Source: Streptomyces griseus | Lineage (GTDB): Bacteria > Bdellovibrionota > Bdellovibrionia > Bdellovibrionales > Bdellovibrionaceae | NCBI GenBank assembly: GCA_943330705.2 | Contig: CALQIT020000017.1 | Coordinates: 1-42,019, forward strand | DNA: 42,019 nucleotides | Direction: 5' to 3' | Notes under the pieces: model-generated | Database searches by the model: none | Seen by the model: the letters and a program-made list of their open reading frames with translations, nothing else | Told to the model about the DNA's origin: nothing | Part shown: positions 24,657 through 32,198 of the stretch, piece by piece | Layout of the letters: every line of letters starts with the position of its first letter | Numbering within the stretch: the first letter of the stretch is position 1 | Position numbers and translations under genes: made by a program

Positions 24657-27092
24657 ATGAAACAGGCGCAAGAAGATACCAAAGAAATTGTGGATTTCGT
24701 TGTGAAAGAGGTCTCTAGCGTCGTCTCTTTTATGGCTGGAATTCAATTGGGCACTCGCCAGGCGTCGATGGTTGAAAATCGACTTCGCTCGCGTATGGTC
24801 AGGCTTGGAATTTCAAACTTTACTGAATACTTAGATTACCTAAAAGGACACAGGCAAAGTGAAAGTCAGAGCCTGTTGTCATTAATGACGACTCATCATA
24901 CATATTTTTTTCGTGAATTTTCGCATTTTGAATATCTGCTAAATAAAAGCTTAGACCGTCTTATCGAAGCGGCCCGACTGCGGCCGGACAAGAAAATTCG
25001 CATTTGGTCGGCTGCGGCTAGTCGTGGGCAAGAAGTTTATTCTTTAGCGATGTTTTTCAATTTTCATATCAAGCAAATGGCCCCTGACGTAAATTTTGAA
25101 ATATTTGGCACTGATGTTGATCCAGATTCAATTAAATACGCTAAAAATGGGGTGTACCGAGCGGAAGAGCTTAAGCAGTCACCGGCCATGTATATAGCTG
25201 ACAATTGGTCAAGGGGTACTGGCGCGGTTAAAGAATTTTCAAAAGTGAAAGAGTATCTGAAGGCAAAATGCCAATTTGAAGTTGCTAATTTACTAAAGCC
25301 AGAAAATTTTTTGAAGAACAAACAATTTGATCTCATTTTATGTCGGAATGTTTTTATTTATTTTAATCAGGAACAAATCAAATTTTGTTCGCAGAAGTTT
25401 ATTCAGCATCTTTCCCCAGAGGGGTTTTTAGTTCTTGGCGTATCTGAATCTTTGAATGGAATGGGACTTAAGGTTGATAGCTGCGGCCCGTCAGTCTATC
25501 AGCATCCATTGGTAAAACAGGCCAGGCAAGAAAAATTTGTGGCAAGACAAGCTGCTCCTGCTGTGCAAAAGCCCATTGAAGTTCTTTGTGTGGATGACTC
25601 GAAATCAATTCATGCACTTCTTGCAAAAATTTTAACCAAAGAAAATGGATTTATAATAAAAGCCACTGCTTACAATGGTCAGGAAGCTTTAGAAAAGGTA
25701 AAGACAGAAAAGTACGACATTATCACCCTTGACCTTCACATGCCCGAGCTGGATGGCGTCGGTTTTTTAAATGCGACCACCGGAATGCCGCGGCCCCCTG
25801 TTGTCATTCTTTCTGCCATCAACAGAGACGACCCGGCCATTGGACAAAAGGCATTGGCAGCCGGTGCCGCCGACTATATTGAAAAGCCAAGTCTTGATAA
25901 TCTGGCGCAAGCAAGCAATGAAATCAGGTCCAAGCTAAAGAGCGTCTTGGCACTTGCTCTTTCCGTGCCTGATTCAAATCGTAACTCTGCCGGTACGAAC
26001 AGAAGCGCAAATGTGAAGAAAACGGGAAAAGATAAAAAGAAGGTATTAATCGTCGATGACTCGCATACCATTCGCCAATTATTGAAAAAAATTATTTCCG
26101 ATGATCCCGAATTGGAGGTTGTCGCACTTGCAGAAACGCCATCGGATGTCGAAAGACTCATTCTGAAGTTTCAACCAGATGTAATTACCTTAGACATTCA
26201 TATGCCCGAAATGGACGGCGTAACCCTACTGAAACGTTTGCATCCGAAGTACCACATTCCGACAGTGATGATTAGTTCTATAAGCAAGGAAGAAGGCACC
26301 CAGGTTTTGAATGCCCTTGAAAGTGGCGCTGTCGATTATATTCAGAAACCGCAAATGAGCGACTTGGGCGAAGTTGCTCAGCAAATTCGGGATCGTGTTA
26401 AGATTGCGGCCAATGCACAAATTCGCAAACGCACGACCGTACGCAAAGTTTTTTCGAATCGCGTCGTTGACAGTAAGTCTATTATTTTTATGGGAGCCTC
26501 GACTGGGGGCACTGAAGCTTTGCGCGAAGTTTTACAATCTTTACCCTCAAAAATTCCTCCAATTTTAATTGTTCAGCACATTCCGCCGGTCTTTTCTGCT
26601 GCCTTTGCAGCCAGGTTAAATGAATTTTGCCCATTTGAAATCAAAGAAGCAAAACACGGTGATGAGGTTCTGCCCAACAGAGTTCTCATTGCTCCAGGCG
26701 GGACGCAAATGGGAATACGTCTTTTAAAAGACAAAATAATCGTCACTGTCACAGACGATCCAGCAATGAATCGCCATAAGCCATCGGTGGATTACCTCTT
26801 TAAATCTGCAGCGGATTGCCATATAAAAAAAGGCGTCGCCGTTCTTTTGACAGGAATGGGCGCTGACGGAGCACAGATGATGAAGCGACTTCGCGACAGT
26901 GGAATGCGCACGATTGCGCAGAACAAAGAGTCTTGTGTTGTTTTCGGTATGCCCCGAGAGGCCATCGAAAGAGGGGGCGCCGAATTTGTTTTGCCCTTAG
27001 AGGCGGTTGGGCAAAAGATCATGGATCTTTGCTCAGAAGCCGCCAGAATTGAAACGCGAGCTCCTGCGAAAGTGATAAAAAAGGCCAGCTAA
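24657..27092 (+). CDS. Fused CheR methyltransferase - receiver - receiver - CheB methylesterase
   Basis: One 811-residue protein holds both adaptation enzymes. CheR (1-285) has T-Y-F-F-R-E (82-87), the SAM loop W-S-A-A-A-S-R-G-Q-E-V-Y-S (usually S-T-G-E-E-P-Y-S) and C-R-N-V-F-I-Y-F (229-236). Receiver 1 (about 305-425) has D313-D314, D359 and K410. Receiver 2 (about 460-585) has D467-D468, D513 and K564. CheB (about 605-795) has the catalytic triad S615 (G-A-S-T-G-G), H641 (V-Q-H-I-P) and D737 (T-G-M-G-A-D-G). The frame is continuous with no sign of sequencing-type frameshift. It follows the receptor gene by 35 nt and is the last gene of the operon. It would add and remove methyl groups on the receptor, with CheA controlling the esterase side. 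Confidence 0.94.
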   Translation: MKQAQEDTKEIVDFVVKEVSSVVSFMAGIQLGTRQASMVENRLRSRMVRLGISNFTEYLDYLKGHRQSESQSLLSLMTTHHTYFFREFSHFEYLLNKSLDRLIEAARLRPDKKIRIWSAAASRGQEVYSLAMFFNFHIKQMAPDVNFEIFGTDVDPDSIKYAKNGVYRAEELKQSPAMYIADNWSRGTGAVKEFSKVKEYLKAKCQFEVANLLKPENFLKNKQFDLILCRNVFIYFNQEQIKFCSQKFIQHLSPEGFLVLGVSESLNGMGLKVDSCGPSVYQHPLVKQARQEKFVARQAAPAVQKPIEVLCVDDSKSIHALLAKILTKENGFIIKATAYNGQEALEKVKTEKYDIITLDLHMPELDGVGFLNATTGMPRPPVVILSAINRDDPAIGQKALAAGAADYIEKPSLDNLAQASNEIRSKLKSVLALALSVPDSNRNSAGTNRSANVKKTGKDKKKVLIVDDSHTIRQLLKKIISDDPELEVVALAETPSDVERLILKFQPDVITLDIHMPEMDGVTLLKRLHPKYHIPTVMISSISKEEGTQVLNALESGAVDYIQKPQMSDLGEVAQQIRDRVKIAANAQIRKRTTVRKVFSNRVVDSKSIIFMGASTGGTEALREVLQSLPSKIPPILIVQHIPPVFSAAFAARLNEFCPFEIKEAKHGDEVLPNRVLIAPGGTQMGIRLLKDKIIVTVTDDPAMNRHKPSVDYLFKSAADCHIKKGVAVLLTGMGADGAQMMKRLRDSGMRTIAQNKESCVVFGMPREAIERGGAEFVLPLEAVGQKIMDLCSEAARIETRAPAKVIKKAS

Positions 27093-27124
27093 GCCTTACC
27101 AGTAAAACCTTAAAAGTCGGACCC

Positions 27125-27988
27125 CTATTGGCACATTCGGTAAGGTTTCTGAATTGCAATTCTTTGTTTCAGCAGATCTGAAGACGAAATATTGAAGTCA
27201 GATTCCTTGCATCCGAATTTCTTTCCCAAATTGGTAATTGCTAGGACTTCATTTTCGTTCATTTCCATATGCCAAATGAGTTTGACCATCAACCAGCGCT
27301 GCAGGTAGGTACAGCTAAAAGCTTGGTTTGGAGGCATATAGCCCTCTGGGCCTTGATCGCTTTTGACAGTGTTCTCGTGGCCTGAAGCCGAAACCAAATG
27401 AAAACTATTTTTCATATAATTGGCGTAAAGGCATCGCAGCTGTTTTGACCATCTCCAGGCTCCGGAATCAAAGGCGTTTTTTAGCGGAACAAAATGGTCA
27501 ATTTGAATTTCCAAAGCTTTTGTGTAGGTCTGACCGGTATATGGATCATTCCATTGCCCAGCACTGACCAAACAGTTATTTTTTGTATCGAAAGTTACAG
27601 GAACTTTGCTGTCACGAATCAGCGTCCGAGTTCGCGTATTGTAGCACTTGCCAGTATCGGGATCTTGTTCCCATTTTCCAAATTGTGGAATTCTGTCATA
27701 TTTTTTTTCCGGACCAGTTTTTACGATAATCCGATCCCATTTCAGAAGTGGCAATGTTATCGCCTTGATGGCCCCGGTTAAAAGATCTGCGGCAACCTCA
27801 ATCGGTGAACGAAATGGCGCAAGCGAAACCCAGGGGCCTGCGGGTTCATTGACGATAAATTTAGTTTGTGGCGAAATGGGTTGTTCGCCAATATCATCAG
27901 CGGCAAATGCTGAAGAAAATGTAAAAACAGCGGTCGTCAGCAAGGGAAAAAGCAGCCGAAAATGACTTTGCAGCATAATTTTTTTCAT
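27125..27988 (-). CDS. Secreted HNH nuclease (DUF1524/GmrSD-type HNH fold)
   Basis: The protein has 287 residues from the ATG at 27988, giving a Sec signal peptide (M-K-K-I...S-S-A-F-A-A-D). The longer frame from a GTG at 28054 would place 22 residues before it. The mature region contains W-x3-G-K-C-Y-N-T-R, then the nuclease motif I-D-H-F-V-P-L-K-N-A-F-D-S-G-A-W-R-W, and downstream N-S-F-H-L-V and S-G-H-E-N-x-V-K-S-D-x-G-P-E. This is the layout of exported HNH nucleases that degrade DNA outside the cell or in the periplasm. A perfect inverted repeat (27988-28011) ends on the start codon. In a predator this enzyme could digest prey DNA, which is inference. Confidence 0.78.
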   Translation of the reverse strand: MKKIMLQSHFRLLFPLLTTAVFTFSSAFAADDIGEQPISPQTKFIVNEPAGPWVSLAPFRSPIEVAADLLTGAIKAITLPLLKWDRIIVKTGPEKKYDRIPQFGKWEQDPDTGKCYNTRTRTLIRDSKVPVTFDTKNNCLVSAGQWNDPYTGQTYTKALEIQIDHFVPLKNAFDSGAWRWSKQLRCLYANYMKNSFHLVSASGHENTVKSDQGPEGYMPPNQAFSCTYLQRWLMVKLIWHMEMNENEVLAITNLGKKFGCKESDFNISSSDLLKQRIAIQKPYRMCQ

Positions 27989-28011
27989 TCGCTCACTATA
28001 GTCTGAGCGAA
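27988..28011 (-). promoter_or_regulatory. 8-bp inverted repeat touching the nuclease start codon
   Basis: TTCGCTCA (27988-27995) and TGAGCGAA (28004-28011) are exact inverse copies with an 8-nt spacer. On the minus strand the second arm ends at the A of the ATG, and the only weak ribosome-binding GAG lies within it. It may act as an RNA hairpin or an operator. Confidence 0.5.
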
Positions 28012-28173
28012 CCCTACGAACCAATGTCATGATTTTAACAGGCAAAAATTTCACTGGTACGGCCTTATAGCTTATAAAGGCGTAGCCTGAGTTTTAATGG
28101 GGAACTGATACGTCGGCTACGGGGCCGCCGATTCTCAATTTGGGATTGGATCACTTCGCTCAAATTTAGTGCC

Positions 28174-28200
28174 TCAACTTTAGCCCCAGTAAACCGATAA
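28174..28200 (+). promoter_or_regulatory. Sigma-28-like promoter upstream of the lipoprotein gene
   Basis: TCAACTTT (28174-28181), 11 nt, ACCGATAA (28193-28200) matches 13 of 16 positions of the E. coli FliA pattern TAAAGTTT-N11-GCCGATAA. Transcription would begin around 28207, leaving a very short leader that still includes the GGGGGA site before the ATG at 28220. Confidence 0.45.
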
Positions 28201-28219
28201 GGCATTAGGGGGATATATA

Positions 28220-28750
28220 ATGAGAAAAGGATTGGTTATCTTTTCTTTTTTGGGATTGATACTTTCATTTCAAAATTGTGCAAAATCCCCTCAGGACAAT
28301 GGGGTAGCCGACCCTGGCGAAACACCAATCACCTTCAATAAGGTTCCTGCAAGTGACTATAAATCGATGACCCTTTGGGACTATGATAACGGTCAATTTT
28401 TAGATTTAGATCTGAAAACCGGCAGAATGACTGCCTTTGAAGAGTACGGATACGTCCGCGGTGATCAGTTTTGTTTGAGTGAAACAGAAAAAACAACCCT
28501 TGCTGAAATCATGGAAAACGCAGAAATATGTAATCCAAAAAACAATGGAACTAGCATGCAAGACCAAGCATGCAGCATGGTTTATCGCTATCCGTATGCC
28601 TCGTTGACCAATGGTTCCGAGGAAATAAAACTGGGTGAAAAAACCAACGGCTGTGAACTGCCGATTGATCTTTGTGGTGAAAAAGGTCAACTTTTAAAAA
28701 AGTTTGTGTCGTCAGTCGTTGCAACTATTAAATCACATTCTTGTCCATAA
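28220..28750 (+). CDS. Small lipoprotein of unknown function
   Basis: The 176-residue protein has a lipoprotein signal ending L-S-F-Q-N-C, so C20 would be lipidated. The mature part has six further cysteines (for example in E-I-C-N-P-K, Q-A-C-S-M and H-S-C-P at the end), likely forming disulfides, and no catalytic motif I recognise. The lipobox S-F-Q-N-C is common among Bdellovibrio-like lipoproteins in my recollection. AGGGGGA precedes the ATG. A sigma-28-like promoter upstream raises the possibility of coregulation with motility or chemotaxis. Confidence 0.72.
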   Translation: MRKGLVIFSFLGLILSFQNCAKSPQDNGVADPGETPITFNKVPASDYKSMTLWDYDNGQFLDLDLKTGRMTAFEEYGYVRGDQFCLSETEKTTLAEIMENAEICNPKNNGTSMQDQACSMVYRYPYASLTNGSEEIKLGEKTNGCELPIDLCGEKGQLLKKFVSSVVATIKSHSCP

Positions 28751-28765
28751 CCTACTGATCCAGAA

Positions 28766-31498
28766 TTAAATCCCCAGAAGTTGTTCAATTTTTTTAAAGG
28801 CCTCAGATATTTTTGTTCGGTCTGGTGCGGCTCCTTGTGCAAAATCTGGCCTTCCGCCACCTTTACCGCCCATGACTAAAGCCATCTCTTTCAATAGAGA
28901 TCCTGCAGAAATTTCTGGATTTAGCTCTTTGCTAACTGCAACGACGATGGGATGGGTTGGGTCGCCTTGGCCAACCACAATAACCACCCCTTTTTGCAGC
29001 TTATTTTTTAGCTGATCGGTAATTTGTGCCAATACATCACGATCTTCCAAGCCAAGATCTGCCAAAACCAAGCGTGCCGATCCAGATTTGCTGGCAAAGG
29101 ATTTTGCCTTACTAATAAAGTCCTCAATATTAATCTGTGACCCTTGGAATTTCTTGATTTCTTTTTGCAGTTCTTTAATTTCATATTTTTTATCTTCGAT
29201 CCAAGACGGTAGTTCCTTTTGTGTCTCCAAATACCCGGTCCAGGATTCATTTAAGCCAGCGCTGCTTCGGGCTTTCTGATTTTCAGAGATATTCTTAAAG
29301 GCATAGTGGCAAGCGATGTCGCCGGTAATGGCCTCGATGCGCCGAACTCCTGAACTGACGCCACTTTCAGAGACAATTTTAAAAAGTCGAAGCTGCGAGG
29401 TATTTCCAACATGGGTGCCACCGCACAGCTCAGTTGAAAATGTTCCGATTTTTAATACGCGAACTTCATCGCCATATTTTTCGCCAAAAAGGGCCATGGC
29501 CCCTGAAGCTAAGGCATCCTTATTGTTCATCACAGTGCTTTCAACCTTTACTGCTTTGGCAATTTGCTCATTAACGAGCGCTTCCATTTTTACAATTTCA
29601 TCAGTTGAAACTGGTTTCCCGTGGATAAAATCAAAGCGAATGCGAAAGCCATCCACCATCTGCCCAGCCTGAGTTACATGTGATCCCAATACTTCTCTTA
29701 GTGCTGAATGCAGAAGGTGAGCCGCCGAATGATTGCTGGCAGTATTTCTTCTTGAGTTTTGCTCGACCTGGGTTTGCACGAGCTCATCGGTTTTTAGTTC
29801 ACCCTTTTCTATGCTGACATGGTGAATATGAATTTCATTGGTTTTTGTACAGCCTTCAACTTTTGCTAGAAAATTTTCACCAGAAATAAAACCGTGATCA
29901 CCGACTTGGCCACCGCCCTCGGCATAGAAGGGGGTTTTATCTAGAACAATAAGTCCATGCTGCCCGGTCTTTAATTGTGAAACGATTTGCTCGCCATTAG
30001 ATAAAAAGATAGCTTTTCCGCTGCCGCTAGTGCCGTCATAGCCTGTGAATTTGGTTGCTTTATTCGCATCCTGTGCGGTCTGTGCCAGCGCAATTAAATG
30101 GCCTTCGTTGGTGCTGATTCCCTTGCCTTTCCAACTGGCCTTGGCTTTTTCCCGGGCCTGTTCCATTTGCTGGTCAAAAATATTCTCATCGACAGTGAAT
30201 CCTTGTTCTTCGGCCATTAATCGCGTCAGGTCTGCTGGAAAACCATATGTATCATAAAGTTTGAATGCAATTTCACCAGGCACTGAGGACTTATTGGCAG
30301 ATTTCAACTTTTTCAGCTCGTCATTTAATATCTGGGTGCCGGTTCCTAAAGTTGTCATAAATCGATCTTGCTCATCCTTTAGGGTTGTCAAAACAATGTC
30401 TTGTCGTTGCTTTAACTCTGGGTAGGCAGAACTCATTTCTTGAATCAGAACTTCAGCAATTTGAGGTAAAAAAGAGTCGCCACCAGAAAGCTTCTGCGCA
30501 AAGCGAATCGCTCGACGTAGAATTCGACGTAACACATAGCCGCGTCCGTCGTTTGCAGGCAATGCCCCATCAGCAATTAAAAATGCGGCTGAGCGTGTGT
30601 GGTCAGCAATCACCCGAAGCGAGGCCACTTGGGCCTTTATCTCAGCCGAAATCTTGGCGTGGACTCCGTCTTTGTTAAGTATTTCGATGTGCTCAATGAG
30701 ATGGGTCTTTTTAGATATTTCAGCGGCGCGTGTGATCATTGGCCAAAAAAGATCGGTGTCGTAATTGTTCAATTTACCTTGCATGGCCGCTGTGACTCGC
30801 TCAAGTCCAGAGCCCGTATCGACAGATGGTTTTGGCAGTGGACTCATGTCGCCTGGAGCTTTTTCATAGAATTGCATAAAAACTAGATTCCAAATTTCTA
30901 CAAAGCGGTCTTCTCCGGCGACGATGCCCTTGAATGGGTCGGATTCATGGCCTGCGCGAGGTCCGTGATCGTAAAAAATCTCGGTGCAGGGTCCGCAGGG
31001 GCCGGTGTCGCCCATCCGCCAAAAGTTATCCTTTTCGCCCAGTCGAAAAATACGGTCGCGGGGAATTCCTTCTTGCTTGTGCCAGATGTCGGCGGCCTCA
31101 TCGTCAGATTGAAAAACAGTGACATAAAGCTTATCTTTCGGAATTGCGAATTCCTTTGTCAGTAGTTCCCACGCAAAATGAATCGCATCTTTTTTAAAGT
31201 AATCGCCGAAAGAAAAATTGCCCAACATTTCAAAAAATGTATGGTGGCGTGCCGTGAAGCCTACATTTTCCAGATCGTTGTGTTTTCCGCCAGCGCGGAC
31301 ACACTTTTGCGAGCTTACTGCGCGCACATAGTTTTTATGCTCAAGGCCCAAGAAAAGATTTTTAAATTGGTTCATTCCGGCATTGGCAAAAAGTAAAGTT
31401 GGATCATTTTCAGGTATTAGAGAAGAGCTTGCGACATGCGTATGCCCATGTCGCTTGAAGTATTCGATGTAGCGCTGTCTAACTTCAAAACTTTTCAT
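28766..31498 (-). CDS. alaS: Alanyl-tRNA synthetase
   Basis: The 910-residue enzyme charges tRNA-Ala with alanine. It starts K-S-F-E-V-R-Q-R-Y-I-E-Y-F, with class II catalytic motifs (F-A-N-A-G-M-N-Q-F-K, R-H-H-T-F-F-E-M-L-G-N-F-S-F-G-D-Y-F, G-D-T-G-P-C-G-P-C-T-E) and G-S-G-L-E-R. The editing domain carries the zinc ligands H-x3-H (N-H-S-A-A-H-L-L-H) and C-G-G-T-H. The C-terminal DHHA1 domain has G-G-K-G-G-G-R-P-D-F-A-Q-G. The ATG at 31498 follows GAGGAAGG; the 33-codon open extension upstream is not part of the protein. Confidence 0.98.
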   Translation of the reverse strand: MKSFEVRQRYIEYFKRHGHTHVASSSLIPENDPTLLFANAGMNQFKNLFLGLEHKNYVRAVSSQKCVRAGGKHNDLENVGFTARHHTFFEMLGNFSFGDYFKKDAIHFAWELLTKEFAIPKDKLYVTVFQSDDEAADIWHKQEGIPRDRIFRLGEKDNFWRMGDTGPCGPCTEIFYDHGPRAGHESDPFKGIVAGEDRFVEIWNLVFMQFYEKAPGDMSPLPKPSVDTGSGLERVTAAMQGKLNNYDTDLFWPMITRAAEISKKTHLIEHIEILNKDGVHAKISAEIKAQVASLRVIADHTRSAAFLIADGALPANDGRGYVLRRILRRAIRFAQKLSGGDSFLPQIAEVLIQEMSSAYPELKQRQDIVLTTLKDEQDRFMTTLGTGTQILNDELKKLKSANKSSVPGEIAFKLYDTYGFPADLTRLMAEEQGFTVDENIFDQQMEQAREKAKASWKGKGISTNEGHLIALAQTAQDANKATKFTGYDGTSGSGKAIFLSNGEQIVSQLKTGQHGLIVLDKTPFYAEGGGQVGDHGFISGENFLAKVEGCTKTNEIHIHHVSIEKGELKTDELVQTQVEQNSRRNTASNHSAAHLLHSALREVLGSHVTQAGQMVDGFRIRFDFIHGKPVSTDEIVKMEALVNEQIAKAVKVESTVMNNKDALASGAMALFGEKYGDEVRVLKIGTFSTELCGGTHVGNTSQLRLFKIVSESGVSSGVRRIEAITGDIACHYAFKNISENQKARSSAGLNESWTGYLETQKELPSWIEDKKYEIKELQKEIKKFQGSQINIEDFISKAKSFASKSGSARLVLADLGLEDRDVLAQITDQLKNKLQKGVVIVVGQGDPTHPIVVAVSKELNPEISAGSLLKEMALVMGGKGGGRPDFAQGAAPDRTKISEAFKKIEQLLGI

Positions 31499-31627
31499 AA
31501 CTAAACCTTCCTCGGATGGACAAATCAAATTCGCGAACAAACATCGATCACTGACCTTTTGTTGGTTATAGACAAAGAGCCCGCAAAAGAGACCCAAAAA
31601 CTATTTGATGCAAAGAGTTAGTCGAGA

Positions 31628-31657
31628 TTGCATCAGTCTTGAAGGCAGGTCTAGAAT
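31628..31657 (+). promoter_or_regulatory. Sigma-70-like promoter of the DUF3015 gene
   Basis: TTGCAT (31628-31633), 18 nt, TAGAAT (31652-31657). It would give a leader of about 60 nt that contains the 14-bp repeats. Confidence 0.42.
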
Positions 31658-31673
31658 AAACGCAGCAATCTAA

Positions 31674-31715
31674 AATCAAACAATAGAAATCAAACAATAG
31701 AAATCAAACAACAGG
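31674..31715 (+). repeat. Three 14-bp tandem repeats in the leader of the DUF3015 gene
   Basis: The unit AATCAAACAATAGA occurs at 31674-31687 and 31688-31701, with a variant AATCAAACAACAGG at 31702-31715. The changes in the third copy create the CAGGAGA ribosome-binding site that precedes the ATG at 31725. Confidence 0.9.
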
Positions 31716-31724
31716 AGACAACAG

Positions 31725-32198
31725 ATGAAAAGAATTTTACTAACGTTATTAGTTTTAGCTTTCAGTGGAGCAGCAATCGCCGGTGATGCTGGCTGTGGGT
31801 TAGGTAGCTTGATCATTCAACGAAATTCAAAGCTGTTGCAGTTATTTGCGATAACAACCAATGCCAGCTTTCTTAGTCAGCCGTTTGGTATAACCTCTGG
31901 AACCTCCAATTGCAGTGCCAGCGGGATCGTAATGAACGATAAACAAATGGAATATTTTGTTGAAGTGAATCAGCAAGATCTAAATCGAGAAATGGCACAA
32001 GGGGACGGCGAAAAATTGAAAGTTCTAGCGCAATTATCTGGATGCGCATCTCCGGAAATGATGGCTGCCTTTGCAAAAATGACACAGAAATCTTTTTCCT
32101 CAATAGTCACAGGCCCGGAAGTTAGCCCCAATGCTGTAATTGCTAACTTGAGGGGTGAAATGGCCCGCCAAGGTATTTGCACTGTTGCCAGTCGATAG
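31725..32198 (+). CDS. DUF3015-like exported protein
   Basis: The 157-residue protein has a Sec signal peptide (M-K-R-I-L-L-T-L-L-V...A-I-A). The mature part begins G-D-A-G-C-G-L-G-S-L-I and continues L-L-Q-L-F-A-I-T-T-N-A and T-S-G-T-S-N-C, the arrangement of DUF3015 proteins of gamma- and deltaproteobacteria. Four cysteines (in C-G-L-G, S-N-C, S-G-C-A and G-I-C-T) probably form two disulfides. The function is unknown. An intrinsic terminator lies 17 nt after the stop, inside the beginning of the next gene. Confidence 0.8.
   Translation: MKRILLTLLVLAFSGAAIAGDAGCGLGSLIIQRNSKLLQLFAITTNASFLSQPFGITSGTSNCSASGIVMNDKQMEYFVEVNQQDLNREMAQGDGEKLKVLAQLSGCASPEMMAAFAKMTQKSFSSIVTGPEVSPNAVIANLRGEMARQGICTVASR

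Noticed and set aside
27094-27148. CCTTACC...GGTAAGG inverted repeat between the CheR-CheB gene and the nuclease gene
   Set aside because: The arms are over 35 nt apart, one lies in the nuclease coding region, and no T-run follows; too weak for a terminator.
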